Source: Paenibacillus sp. UNC451MF (lineage in GTDB: Bacteria; Bacillota; Bacilli; Paenibacillales; NBRC-103111). From it: a DNA stretch of 64,000 nt. Location: NCBI RefSeq assembly GCF_000686845.1, contig NZ_JMLS01000022.1:1-64000 (forward strand), given 5' to 3'. The notes under the pieces were generated by a model that was not told where the DNA came from, did no database searches, and saw only the letters and a list, made by a program, of their open reading frames with translations. The number at the start of each line of letters is the position of its first letter. The first letter of the stretch is position 1. The position numbers were made by a program, and so were the translations under genes. Below are positions 39,763 through 49,650 of this stretch, in pieces.

Positions 39763-41646
39763 ATGATATCGGCCTACTCGCAGTATGCCTGGCTTATCCC
39801 GTTGTTCCCGCTGTTATCGTTCCTTATTTTAACGGCAGTTGGGCGTCAGTTAAAAGACGCGGGCGCATATATCAGCATTGTTGCCGTCTTCGCCTCGTTT
39901 GTTGTTTCTCTGCTCATTTTCATTGAGCGGCTGGGCGGCCAGATCGAAGACTTTACATGGAATAAGCTGCAGTGGATCAAATTCGGAACGTTTTCTTTGA
40001 ACATGGGGTTTGAAGTAACGAATTTGAACGCTTTGATGCTTGTGATCGTTACACTGGTCAGCTTGCTGGTCAATCTGTATTCCAAGGGATATATGAAAGG
40101 TGATGAGCGAATCAATGTATTCTTCGCGTACATAGCGCTATTTACTTTCTCCATGTTAGGCCTTGTCATCTCTGAGAATTTATTGGAGCTGTATATTTTC
40201 TGGGAGCTCGTGGGTGTCTGTTCCTTTCTCCTGGTTGGATTCTGGTACTTCAAGCCGGAAGCGCGAGCTGCAGCGAAGAAAGCGTTCATTGTCACCAGGA
40301 TCGGCGATGTAGGCTTATTGATAGCCATTCTGCTGCTGTTCTGGGCAATGCCGAATCATGCGCTCGACTTCACATCGATCCATAATGCAGTGTCCAGCGG
40401 GAAGATTTCCGGTGGCATGGTGACTTTAATTGCGATCTTGATCTTCGTAGGGGCTATCGGTAAATCGGGGCAATTTCCGCTTCATACTTGGCTGCCGGAC
40501 GCAATGGAAGGCCCTACGCCGATCAGTGCGCTCATCCATGCGGCTACGATGGTTGCAGCGGGCGTGTACTTGGTGGCGCGTACGTTTGAAATTTTCCAGG
40601 CTTCCCCTACCGCACTAACTGTGGTTGCTTGTGTCGGGGGCTTTACAGCTATATTCGCAGCCACCATCGGTACGGCGCAAAACGATATCAAACGAATACT
40701 TGCTTATTCCACGGTAAGTCAGCTTGGGTATATGATGATGGCGCTTGGTATAGGGACCTCGGTTGCTTATACGGCGGGTATTTTCCATCTATTTACTCAC
40801 GCATTCTTTAAAGCTTTGCTCTTCTTGGGGGCGGGCAGTGTCATTCATTCCGTACATACTCAAGACATCCATGAAATGGGCGGCTTAGGCAGTAAGATGA
40901 AGGTAACCGCATGGACGTTCGGTATCGGGGCGCTGGCATTGTCTGGGATTCCGCCATTGTCTGGATTCTGGTCCAAGGATGCTATTTTGTCGGAGGCCTT
41001 TGCACATAATCAGCTGCTGTTCTGGGTGGGGCTGATTGCGGCATTTTTCACAGCATTTTATATGTCGAGGCTGTTCTTCCTGGTCTTTATGGGCAAACCG
41101 CGCCATCAGGAGCACGTGCATGAATCGCCTCTTACAATGACGCTTCCTTTGGTCGTTCTGGCTGTGCTGGCGGTCGTTGCAGGCTTCGTATTCACGCCGT
41201 TTAGTCCATGGTTAGGTACATGGCTTACAGGACATGCGGAGGAAGAGAGCGCCAATGCAGTGGTGATGATCCTTTCTACAGTCGTAGGAGTGTTAGGGAT
41301 TGGACTCGGCTATCTTGTGTATATGAAAAAGTCGATTGCAAGCGATGCGGTATCGAGCCGTGCTCCATGGCTGTACCGATTATTAAATCGCAAATATTAC
41401 ATTGATGAAATTTATGAAAATGCTATAGTGAGACCGCTCAAGGGATTCGGTCTGGTGCTCCATCTGTTCGATGAGTACGTGGTTGACGGTATCGTGAAGC
41501 TGGTCAGCTATTCAGTTGTAGGCATCGGACGGATCGGATCTCGTCTGCAAAATGGTCAGGTGCAAACCTATGGTCTAGCGACGCTTCTGGGGCTGCTCAT
41601 TCTGATCCTTGCTATTGCAGGAAGGAGGTTCATCCATGTCGGATAG
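39763..41646 (+). CDS. nuoL: NADH-quinone oxidoreductase subunit L
   Basis: A 627-residue antiporter-like subunit with about 15-16 helices including the C-terminal lateral helix. Glu in LYIFWELVGVCSFLL, the Lys in GKSGQFPLHTWLPDAMEGPTPISALIHAATMV (ends GKSGQFPLHTWLPDAM and SALIHAATMV), DIKRILAYSTVSQLGYM and FFKALLFLGAGSVIH are present. The stem-loop cassette precedes its start. The end overlaps nuoM by 11 nt. Confidence 0.96.
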   Translation: MISAYSQYAWLIPLFPLLSFLILTAVGRQLKDAGAYISIVAVFASFVVSLLIFIERLGGQIEDFTWNKLQWIKFGTFSLNMGFEVTNLNALMLVIVTLVSLLVNLYSKGYMKGDERINVFFAYIALFTFSMLGLVISENLLELYIFWELVGVCSFLLVGFWYFKPEARAAAKKAFIVTRIGDVGLLIAILLLFWAMPNHALDFTSIHNAVSSGKISGGMVTLIAILIFVGAIGKSGQFPLHTWLPDAMEGPTPISALIHAATMVAAGVYLVARTFEIFQASPTALTVVACVGGFTAIFAATIGTAQNDIKRILAYSTVSQLGYMMMALGIGTSVAYTAGIFHLFTHAFFKALLFLGAGSVIHSVHTQDIHEMGGLGSKMKVTAWTFGIGALALSGIPPLSGFWSKDAILSEAFAHNQLLFWVGLIAAFFTAFYMSRLFFLVFMGKPRHQEHVHESPLTMTLPLVVLAVLAVVAGFVFTPFSPWLGTWLTGHAEEESANAVVMILSTVVGVLGIGLGYLVYMKKSIASDAVSSRAPWLYRLLNRKYYIDEIYENAIVRPLKGFGLVLHLFDEYVVDGIVKLVSYSVVGIGRIGSRLQNGQVQTYGLATLLGLLILILAIAGRRFIHVG

Positions 41647-43255
41647 TATGCATATCTTGTCTTTGATTACCTTCTCTCCGCTGCTCGGCGTTCTTGTTCT
41701 GTTGTTTATGCCGAAGAATCAAGGTCAGTGGATCAAGACGGTTGCCATTGTGACCACATTGATCCCGCTAGTATTATCCGCGTGGCTCTACTCCGCCTTC
41801 AATCATCAGCTGGAAGGGATGCAGTTTAGGGAGGAGCTTGGCTGGATTCAAGTGCCTCTGAATCATGAAGCGCAAGGCTTGAATCAGATGACGTCCTTTT
41901 TCTTTCAGTTTAAGTACACTATGGCTGTCGACGGATTGTCGCTGCCGCTGGTTTTCTTAACGGCTTTAATCGGTACTATGGCCGCGTTGGCTTCTGTCTA
42001 TATTAAGAAAAGATGGAAATCCTATTTCATCTTCTACCTGCTGCTTGAAACCGGAATGTTCGGTGTATTCATGGCACAGGACCTGTTCTTGTTCTTCGTA
42101 TTCTTCGAGGTAACGCTCATTCCGATGTTCTTCCTGATCGGAATTTGGGGCTACATGGAACGCGAGCGAGCGGCCAACAAGTTCTTGATATACAACGGGA
42201 TCGGCTCCGCGATTATGCTTATTGCCTTCATCATTCTCATTTGTACAGCAGGATTCGGACAGGTGTCGAACGAAGCTGGCAACTCGATTTTTTATAGTGG
42301 GGATATCAGTGTCATAACGAGTCATCTGTTCCAAGGGGAGGCATCCTACGTCAACCAGAGCGATTATCCGTTCTACCTGAGTGATACGATGAAGTGGGTG
42401 CTGTTCATTATGCTGTTGGTAGCTTTCGGAATCAAGCTGCCGATCTTCCCGTTCCATACGTGGATGCTCAGGGTTCATACGGAAGCCCCGCCGTCTATTG
42501 TTATGATTCACTCAGGCATCTTGTTGAAAATGGGCGCCTACGGGCTGATCCGCTTCGGCATTCTGCTCTTTCCTCAGCAAGCTACACAGTGGGCAACCGT
42601 ACTTGCTGTACTGGGAGTAATCAATATTTTGTACGGTGCGATACTCGCCTTTGTGCAGAAAGATTTCAAGCTGGTGCTGGCTTACTCCAGTATTAGTCAT
42701 ATGGGGATTGTGCTGCTTGGGATTGCAGCCTTCAATACGATAGGTATGGAAGGTGCTATCTTCCAGCTGGTGTCTCACGGACTCATCTCAGCACTTCTCT
42801 TCTTGCTGGTTGGTGCGATCTATGAGAGAACCCAGACAACAATGCTGGATCAATTGGGTGGACTCGCCAAAAACGTGCCGTTCATCTCTGGCATTCTACT
42901 AGTAGCGGGGATGGCTTCTCTCGGTCTCCCGGGTTTATCCGGGTTTATCAGTGAGTTCTTGGCGTTCGCAGGTTTGTTCCAGTCTGCTAAAGTCATCACA
43001 GTCATCGGAACCATCGGGGTCATTCTTACCGCCGTGTACGTGCTGCGAGGGGTGCTGGCAATTACATACGGACCGCCTAGAGTGCAGGGGGACGGAATGC
43101 GTGACGCGCGCTTAATGGAAGCCATTCCTATGGTAGCGTTAGTGGCTTTTGTAGTAGTACTGGGGATTTATCCTGCGGTACTGAGCGGACCGTTGCATCA
43201 AACCGTCAGCAGCTTCGATCAATTCATTCAAACTGTAGTGAAGATAGGGGGTTAG
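41636..43255 (+). CDS. nuoM: NADH-quinone oxidoreductase subunit M
   Basis: A 539-residue antiporter-like subunit with about 14 helices. FFVFFEVTLIPMFFLIGIWG with the conserved Glu, PIFPFHTWMLRVHTEAPP, DFKLVLAYSSISHMGIV and LPGLSGFISEFL are visible. ATG 41636 behind GAAGGAGGTT, inside the end of nuoL. Confidence 0.96.
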   Translation: MSDSMHILSLITFSPLLGVLVLLFMPKNQGQWIKTVAIVTTLIPLVLSAWLYSAFNHQLEGMQFREELGWIQVPLNHEAQGLNQMTSFFFQFKYTMAVDGLSLPLVFLTALIGTMAALASVYIKKRWKSYFIFYLLLETGMFGVFMAQDLFLFFVFFEVTLIPMFFLIGIWGYMERERAANKFLIYNGIGSAIMLIAFIILICTAGFGQVSNEAGNSIFYSGDISVITSHLFQGEASYVNQSDYPFYLSDTMKWVLFIMLLVAFGIKLPIFPFHTWMLRVHTEAPPSIVMIHSGILLKMGAYGLIRFGILLFPQQATQWATVLAVLGVINILYGAILAFVQKDFKLVLAYSSISHMGIVLLGIAAFNTIGMEGAIFQLVSHGLISALLFLLVGAIYERTQTTMLDQLGGLAKNVPFISGILLVAGMASLGLPGLSGFISEFLAFAGLFQSAKVITVIGTIGVILTAVYVLRGVLAITYGPPRVQGDGMRDARLMEAIPMVALVAFVVVLGIYPAVLSGPLHQTVSSFDQFIQTVVKIGG

Positions 43256-43259
43256 ACCG

Positions 43260-44774
43260 GTGGAACAACTACGTCTCCAATGGAGCGATCTCGGATACTT
43301 GGCACCGGAGCTGACTCTGGTTATTGCCGCAGTGGTATTATCGCTGCTCGATCTTCTGCTGCCGAAGCAAACGAATCGCACGGCCCTCGGTTGGCTATCG
43401 CTTGTTAGTATTATCGTCTCGGGTCTTTTTGTAGTAAGCTATCTGAACCCGACAGAGCCAAAGCAACTGCTGAACTATAGTTACCGCATTGATGACTTTG
43501 CAAATATAATCAAATTGATACTATTAACCGGCGCAGGCCTTGTCACTTTCATGAGTATAGGGTCTATCAAGGAAGAGGAAGTACCGCACATCGGGGAGTA
43601 TTACTACTTGCTACTGCCTGCAACCTTGGGTGGAATGATCATGTCATCATCAGGCGATCTGATCACGCTTTACGTAGGCCTGGAGCTGCTCAGCATTACC
43701 TCTTACATTTTGGTAGCGATGCGCAAAAAAGACCTACGATCCAACGAAAGTGCATTCAAGTATATCGTTCTTGGTGGTATATCTTCAGCCATTATTTTGT
43801 ACGGTATGTCGTTTCTATATGGGATGTCAGGCTCGACGAGCATTCCGGAAATTAACGCAGCCTTGGGGCAAAATGCAGAAGCTTTGCTGCCGTTCCTATA
43901 CTTATCGTTCTTTCTGCTGTTGGCGGGTTTTGGCTTTAAAGTAGCAGCGGCTCCGTTCCATATGTGGGCTCCGGATGTGTATCAGGGAGCTCAGACACCG
44001 GTAACCGCCTTTCTGGCCGTTGTGTCGAAGGCAGCTGCGTTTGCTATACTGTTTCGAGTTTTGTACGGGGTATATGCTATTGGCGGATTGATGGAACTGC
44101 CGTTCCATGGCGACGTTCTTCTCTCCCTCATGGTGATGGCGGCGTTGGCTATGATACTGGGTAATTTTACCGCACTGCGGCAAAATAACCTGAAACGCCT
44201 GTTAGCCTACTCCGGGATTGCCAATTCAGGATATTTGCTCGTTCCTATTGCTACCCATTTTTCCATGATCCACTATTCCAACTTTTCGGAATTCGCATTT
44301 TACTTGATCGCTTACTTGTTTATGAACATCGGTATTTTCGCTGTAATTATGATAATCGAACGTTCAACAGGTGATGAAACGATGAGCGGTTTGGCCGGTT
44401 TGTATTATCGGGCCCCCGGAACGGCTGTGGCGACCGTGCTGTTAGTTTTATCACTGGCTGGTTTGCCGTTATCAGGCGGATTTTTCGGGAAAGTGTTTAT
44501 TATGATGGGAGCGGTGCAAACGCAGCATTACTGGTTAGCAGCAGTGATGATTGTCACGAGTGTCGTGTCCTTCTACTATTACTTCGGCTTGATTCGCCAA
44601 ATGTTCATGCGAACGGATTTTGAATCTCGAGAGGTTACTGTACCATTGCCACTTGGCATTACATTGTGGTTATGCGCAGGGGTAAGTTTGCTGTTAGGTA
44701 TCGTTCCGCAGTGGGTTTTGGGCTGGATCGACCGAATTTTCTCCTTGACTCAGGATTTGTTTTTCTTCAGTTAA
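43260..44774 (+). CDS. nuoN: NADH-quinone oxidoreductase subunit N
   Basis: A 504-residue antiporter-like subunit with about 14 helices. LYVGLELLSITSYILVAM with Glu, KVAAAPFHMWAPDVYQGAQTPVTAFL (ends KVAAAPFHMWAPD and TPVTAFL), NLKRLLAYSGIANSGY and LAGLPLSGGFFGK are seen. GTG start 43260, 4 bp after nuoM. Last gene of the 11-gene operon. No nuoE, F or G is found. Confidence 0.96.
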   Translation: MEQLRLQWSDLGYLAPELTLVIAAVVLSLLDLLLPKQTNRTALGWLSLVSIIVSGLFVVSYLNPTEPKQLLNYSYRIDDFANIIKLILLTGAGLVTFMSIGSIKEEEVPHIGEYYYLLLPATLGGMIMSSSGDLITLYVGLELLSITSYILVAMRKKDLRSNESAFKYIVLGGISSAIILYGMSFLYGMSGSTSIPEINAALGQNAEALLPFLYLSFFLLLAGFGFKVAAAPFHMWAPDVYQGAQTPVTAFLAVVSKAAAFAILFRVLYGVYAIGGLMELPFHGDVLLSLMVMAALAMILGNFTALRQNNLKRLLAYSGIANSGYLLVPIATHFSMIHYSNFSEFAFYLIAYLFMNIGIFAVIMIIERSTGDETMSGLAGLYYRAPGTAVATVLLVLSLAGLPLSGGFFGKVFIMMGAVQTQHYWLAAVMIVTSVVSFYYYFGLIRQMFMRTDFESREVTVPLPLGITLWLCAGVSLLLGIVPQWVLGWIDRIFSLTQDLFFFS

Positions 44775-44790
44775 AAGAATTTATAAACTA

Positions 44791-44836
44791 AGCTCGGTTG
44801 GCGCTGTATTCTTATGCGTCAGCTGGGCTTTTTTTG
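44791..44836 (+). terminator. Terminator of the nuo operon
   Basis: A long stem AGCTCGGTTGGCGC with GCGTCAGCTGGGCT (several G-U pairs), followed by seven T residues. Confidence 0.9.
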
Positions 44837-45025
44837 GTTAAGTAACAATAGTTAGCAGATTAATGATACATTTTGACACCTAACCACAAGTTTACCCTTT
44901 TCCCCAGAATGAAGTTCATAAAACCTCCATCATTTACTAGGTGGTTTTCAGAAAACACGGCAGGAAACCGCATATCTTTATCGAAATAGTTAAGCTACTC
45001 CAATAAGCAAAGAAGGAACCATGAC

Positions 45026-47560
45026 ATGCTGCATAAATTATTGACTCGCCAACTCGCTCATTGGATCATTGGGGTCGTTATGATGCTTGCATTTACCGGA
45101 CAAGCGTTCGGCAATGCGCAACCAGTTACCATAGCGGCGCTGGCGAACGATCCCTTGTCAGAAAAGCAAGCATACTTGAACCAGATACATATCAATGAAG
45201 CGTGGGATATCGCCAAAGGTAACTCGAATATCACAATTGCCATTGTCGATACGGGCGTTGATTTGAATCATCCTGATCTGAAAAAAAATCTGGTGGCCGG
45301 AGTCAATCTGATCAATCCGAATTTGCCGCCTCAGGACGATAATGGACACGGGACAAATGTAGCAGGGGTCGTTGCAGCGGTAACAAATAATGATAAAGGC
45401 GTCTCAGGCATTTTATGGAACGCCAAGTTGATGCCCATAAAAGCATTGGATTCAGATGGTTCCGGAGGAGAAGCCAAGCTTGGGGAAGGTATTCGTTACG
45501 CTGTTGACCATGGGGCTAAAATTGTCGTTCTGTCCCTGGGATTAAATAAATATTCGACTTATTTGAGCGATATTGTGCGTTATGCTGAAGAGAAGGATGT
45601 CCTCCTTGTCGCTGCGACGGGAAATGAAGGCAATCCTGTTAAATATCCTGCAGCTTATCCTACGGTATTGGCTGTTGGCGGGATGACGGCAGACCTCACT
45701 GCACACGAACTCTCCAATAAGGGACCGGAGATTGATCTCGTGGCGCCTTGGGATGTATTCACTACAGCGCTAGGCAGCTTGTATGAGAGTAAGGATGGAA
45801 CTTCCATGGCGGCTCCACAAGTTGCTGCGGTAGCTGCATTGGCCTGGAGTAAATATCCGAACATGAAGGCTTATGAAATTCGGCAGCTTCTTCGGCAAAC
45901 GGCGGATGATTTGATGACCCCCGGATGGGATCAGTCAACAGGCTATGGACTGCTTCGTGCCGATCGGGCTCTGACGGAAATGCCACTTATGGATATGTAT
46001 GAACCGAATAACCGAAAGGATCTAGCCAAACCACTTTCCGTCAGCAAAATGATTTCGGCGTCGTTCTCCGACGGGTCGGATCCGGATTGGTTTTATTTTG
46101 ATGCTCCTTATGATGGAACCGTCAATTTAACGTTCGACATCCAGGAGGGGCAGTCGGTCTCCGTCCAGCATACGGATGCCAAAGGAACGTTTGTAGGGAT
46201 GACGGCACTTCCGGGACAACCGATAGCGTTAAAGGTTACTAAGGGGCGAAGCTATCTGCAGCTTCATTTGACTGATAGGAATCAGAAGAATGAAATTCCA
46301 TATAAGCTAACAACGTCTTTTGATATATACCGTGATCTGTTTGAGGATAATGACCGGCAGTACAAGGCCTACGTACTTCCTTCACGAAGTCAGACGATCA
46401 AGGGCACCTTCCATCAGATGAACGATCAGGATTGGTTTGAGTTCCCCGTGGAACAATCCGGGATGCTCACTCTTCACCTAAGCACCGATACGGCGCGGAT
46501 CGACCCGATTCTTTATGTACAGAAGCAAGGGGAGAAATCGATTACCGTCGATGATGGAGGAGATGGTATTCCGGAAGTGCTGGTGCTGCCAGAAGTGTTT
46601 CCGGGCAAATATTATATCCGGGTAAGCAATGTGAAAGAGTATGCTTTTCCCGTAACTGGGGAATACACGTTAAAAATAGAATATGATGCGAAGCAAATCG
46701 ATCCTAATGAACCTAACAACCGTTCCTATCAAGCGACTACCATATCACTGGATACGGAATATACCGGGTTGATTGATAAGGTGGACGATATCGATTGGTT
46801 TCAGTTCCAGCTCAACGAAGAGAGCTATGTTCAACTAAGTCTGACGGGAATTCCTCGTGGAGTGAACATGTATGCATTCATCTATGATAGAAGCATGAAG
46901 CCAATGGATAGCTCCAATTCAGCAAGTGAGATTCAGCTCAAGGAACGACTCCCTGCTGGAACCTACTATTTGAAGCTTACATCAAGTGCGCCTTTTGAGC
47001 GTGACGTGTACCAGCTTGTCGTAAGAGCTAAACCTTTAATTGGCGGCTACGCTGATATTGAAGGGCATTGGGCTGTAGACAGCATACTGGAGATGGGCAG
47101 CAAGCAGATCGTAAATGGCTATGACGATTATACGTTCAGACCGGATCTTCCGATTACCAGGGCGGAAGCGACAGCGATTATAAGCAGAGCCTTCAAGCTG
47201 AATAAGCAAAAGAATATTAATTATACGGATGTTAACAGCAGTCATTGGGCGTATGCGGATATTGCCAAGACGGCACAAAGTGGTATTATTGAGGGCTACC
47301 CCGATCAATCCTTCGCTCCCGATCAACCGGTTAGTCGAATGGAAATGACGGCGATGATTGCAAGAAGCATGAATATATCTGGCAAAAAACGTGGTGCGGT
47401 TCCGTTCACGGATGTAGACGACGATTATTGGGGAGTCGGGATATTGAAGCAAATGAAGGCCGAAGGCTGGATCGCCGGCTATACGGATGGAAGCTATAAA
47501 CCGGATCAACAAGCATCACGGGCTGAGTTCGTAACGATGCTGGCCAAAATTATGCCTTAA
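45026..47560 (+). CDS. S8 subtilisin-family serine protease with PPC and SLH domains
   Basis: A secreted 844-residue protease anchored to the cell wall. A signal peptide (about 1-31) is followed by the catalytic domain (about 45-315): Asp in AIVDTGVDLNHPD, His in DNGHGTNVAG, the oxyanion Asn in AATGNEG and Ser in DGTSMAAPQVAA. Three pre-peptidase C-terminal type beta domains follow, each introduced by DPNEPNN/YEPNN-like and DWFxF motifs (about 325, 435, 550). Three SLH repeats end the protein (about 675-844, DIEGHWAVDSILEM, DVNSSHWAYADIAK, DVDDDYWGVGILKQ). It stands alone behind the nuo terminator, followed by a DUF1146 gene. Confidence 0.93.
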   Translation: MLHKLLTRQLAHWIIGVVMMLAFTGQAFGNAQPVTIAALANDPLSEKQAYLNQIHINEAWDIAKGNSNITIAIVDTGVDLNHPDLKKNLVAGVNLINPNLPPQDDNGHGTNVAGVVAAVTNNDKGVSGILWNAKLMPIKALDSDGSGGEAKLGEGIRYAVDHGAKIVVLSLGLNKYSTYLSDIVRYAEEKDVLLVAATGNEGNPVKYPAAYPTVLAVGGMTADLTAHELSNKGPEIDLVAPWDVFTTALGSLYESKDGTSMAAPQVAAVAALAWSKYPNMKAYEIRQLLRQTADDLMTPGWDQSTGYGLLRADRALTEMPLMDMYEPNNRKDLAKPLSVSKMISASFSDGSDPDWFYFDAPYDGTVNLTFDIQEGQSVSVQHTDAKGTFVGMTALPGQPIALKVTKGRSYLQLHLTDRNQKNEIPYKLTTSFDIYRDLFEDNDRQYKAYVLPSRSQTIKGTFHQMNDQDWFEFPVEQSGMLTLHLSTDTARIDPILYVQKQGEKSITVDDGGDGIPEVLVLPEVFPGKYYIRVSNVKEYAFPVTGEYTLKIEYDAKQIDPNEPNNRSYQATTISLDTEYTGLIDKVDDIDWFQFQLNEESYVQLSLTGIPRGVNMYAFIYDRSMKPMDSSNSASEIQLKERLPAGTYYLKLTSSAPFERDVYQLVVRAKPLIGGYADIEGHWAVDSILEMGSKQIVNGYDDYTFRPDLPITRAEATAIISRAFKLNKQKNINYTDVNSSHWAYADIAKTAQSGIIEGYPDQSFAPDQPVSRMEMTAMIARSMNISGKKRGAVPFTDVDDDYWGVGILKQMKAEGWIAGYTDGSYKPDQQASRAEFVTMLAKIMP

Positions 47561-47580
47561 AGCGAGAAGTGGGGTCAAAT

Positions 47581-47832
47581 ATGGATTATGTACAGCAAAT
47601 GAATACCTCCATGGGAATGAACGGGATGATCAATATATTCGTTACATTGGTCTGCATCGCTTGTTCCTGGTGGGCGCTTCAAGAGTTAAACTTGGACAAA
47701 ATCGTTAAAAAACCGAAGAGCGTCCAGAGTAAAGTGCTTCAAGTTTTGTTATCTGTTGGATTAGGCTATCAGGTGGCGCGCTTTTTCATTGATTATTTTA
47801 ATTGGTCTACTTGGTTGTCGGGAATGTTTTAA
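47581..47832 (+). CDS. ywzB: DUF1146 family membrane protein (YwzB-like)
   Basis: An 83-residue protein with two hydrophobic segments (about 17-36 and 57-75) and the family segment WWALQELNLDKIVKKPKS between them. Function unknown. In B. subtilis ywzB also lies between atp and murAA. ATG 47581 with GTGGGGTC upstream. GTG 47569 overlaps that ribosome binding site. Confidence 0.85.
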   Translation: MDYVQQMNTSMGMNGMINIFVTLVCIACSWWALQELNLDKIVKKPKSVQSKVLQVLLSVGLGYQVARFFIDYFNWSTWLSGMF

Positions 47833-48091
47833 CCTGCGGACATTGGATTAATTATCTAGTAAGACATCTGAGGACACTGTACAAGTGAAGTGATTCATGA
47901 GCCGACAAAAGGGTGTTAGGCGGCTTCTCTGTATGAGGATAAGTGTTTCCGCTGAAAAAGAGTATCAAAACGGGTATGCATATGCAGTTCGCGAATAACT
48001 AAGGTGAATATTGTCAACAATGGATAGTACAACCGTTGTAAATCCCTTGTTTGCTCCGAACAGTATCATGATTGGTTTTTCAAAATGAAAA
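47833..48091. other. Gene-free stretch before the murA promoter
   Basis: No gene, RNA or clear terminator was recognised. A short AGCCG/CGGCT pair occurs at about 47899-47924 without a T run. Confidence 0.5.
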
Positions 48092-48120
48092 TTTACATGC
48101 TGAAGGTTCAATGCTAAACT
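48092..48120 (+). promoter_or_regulatory. Candidate sigma-A promoter of murA
   Basis: TTTACA (48092-48097), a 17-bp spacer and TAAACT (48115-48120), 38 bp before the gene. Confidence 0.55.
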
Positions 48121-48157
48121 AGTACAGTGTGCAATGAAAACAGCGCGGAGGGGGACC

Positions 48158-49480
48158 ATGATGAGCAAAATTATCGTCCGCGGCGGCCAGAGATTGTCAG
48201 GCAAAGTTAGAATACACGGTGCGAAAAACGCCGTTTTGCCGATTATCGCAGCCTCTATTTTGGGTACAGAAGGAGACAGCGTGATCCACGACGCACCTCC
48301 CTTGGACGACGTCATCGTTATTAATAAGGTTTTGGAAAGTCTCGGAGTACAGATCGAATATAAAGATGAAACTATACGCGTCAATGCACAGAACATTCAA
48401 ACGTGCGAGGCTTCCTATGAGTTAGTTCGAAAAATGAGAGCTTCTTTTCTTGTTATGGGACCTTTATTGGCCCGTATGGGTCAAGCGAGAATTTCCTTGC
48501 CTGGCGGCTGCGCTATAGGCACTCGACCTATTGATCAGCATTTAAAGGGCTTTGAGGCGATGGGAGCGGAGATTGAGCTTGGTCAAGGCTACATCGAGGC
48601 GAGAATCGCCGGGCGACTGAAGGGTGCTAAGGTATACCTGGATGTGGCTAGTGTAGGGGCAACGGAAAACATTATGATGGCAGCCACCCTTGCCGAAGGT
48701 ACGACTACCATTGAGAATGCAGCCAAAGAACCGGAAATTGTAGACCTGGCTAACTATCTAAATGCAATGGGAGCCAAAATTCGCGGTGCCGGTACGGGAC
48801 TCATTCGGATTGATGGCGTGGAGAAGTTAAGCGGTGCTGTACATACGGTCATACCGGATCGAATTGAAGCGGGTACATACATGATGGCTGCAGCTATTAC
48901 AGGAAGTGACTTGTATATTGAAGGCGCTATTGGCGATCACTTAAGACCGGTTATTTCCAAGATGCAGGAGATGGGGGTTACCATCGAGGAAGACGAGAAT
49001 GGCCTGCGTGTGTACACGGACAGAGCCCTTCGCTGTGTTGATGTGAAGACACTCCCGTATCCAGGATTTCCTACCGACATGCAGTCACAAATGATGGCGC
49101 TTCTGCTTACGGCAGATGGCACCAGCATCGTGACGGAAACCGTGTTCGAGAATCGGTTTATGCATGTGGAGCAATTGGTCAATATGAACGCATCCATTAA
49201 AGTGGACGGCCGTGCGGCAGTCATTAGTGGAGGCGGCAGGCTGCGTGGAGCGAAAGTGTGTGCAACGGACCTTCGTGCTGGAGCGGCTCTGGTTCTAGCT
49301 GCGCTTGCCGCGGATGGAGAGACCGAAATTACTGGTATCCATCATATTGATCGGGGCTATGTCGATATCGCGAACAAGCTGCGTTTGTTAGGTGCAGATA
49401 TTCAGCGGGTATCGCTTGAAATCGTAGAGCCGGAAGAAGAATCTATTTCCATCTTTGCGGTCAGCCCTAGCTTGGCTTAA
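48158..49480 (+). CDS. murA: UDP-N-acetylglucosamine 1-carboxyvinyltransferase
   Basis: MurA transfers enolpyruvate from PEP to UDP-GlcNAc, the first step of peptidoglycan synthesis. The 440-residue protein has the [13 protein letters not shown] motif with the catalytic Lys. The fosfomycin-target Cys lies in [15 protein letters not shown] (about residue 117). ATG 48158 or 48161 follows CGGAGGGGG. Synteny ywzB-murA-spoIID equals the B. subtilis murAA locus, with ywmB missing. Confidence 0.96.
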   Translation: MMSKIIVRGGQRLSGKVRIHGAKNAVLPIIAASILGTEGDSVIHDAPPLDDVIVINKVLESLGVQIEYKDETIRVNAQNIQTCEASYELVRKMRASFLVMGPLLARMGQARISLPGGCAIGTRPIDQHLKGFEAMGAEIELGQGYIEARIAGRLKGAKVYLDVASVGATENIMMAATLAEGTTTIENAAKEPEIVDLANYLNAMGAKIRGAGTGLIRIDGVEKLSGAVHTVIPDRIEAGTYMMAAAITGSDLYIEGAIGDHLRPVISKMQEMGVTIEEDENGLRVYTDRALRCVDVKTLPYPGFPTDMQSQMMALLLTADGTSIVTETVFENRFMHVEQLVNMNASIKVDGRAAVISGGGRLRGAKVCATDLRAGAALVLAALAADGETEITGIHHIDRGYVDIANKLRLLGADIQRVSLEIVEPEEESISIFAVSPSLA

Positions 49481-49497
49481 TTCAATAAACATATGGC

Positions 49498-49537
49498 AAG
49501 AGGAGAATCTCTCAATGAGGGGCACTCCTCTTTTTTG
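49498..49537 (+). terminator. Terminator after murA
   Basis: An AAGAGGAG/CTCCTCTT stem with an inner CTC/GAG pairing and a TTTTTT tail. Confidence 0.9.
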
Positions 49538-49650
49538 TTTCCTATTTCCGTGTTCTATTCTATTTTTCGGGCTCATAAGATGGAGTTATCTGGATTCACA
49601 GCAACAATAAACTGTCTTAGAGCCGACAGAAGATGGAGGAAGTAGAAACG

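Noticed and set aside
49538-49650. Sigma-E promoter for spoIID
   Set aside because: Only weak look-alikes of the -35 and -10 elements at inconsistent spacing were found.
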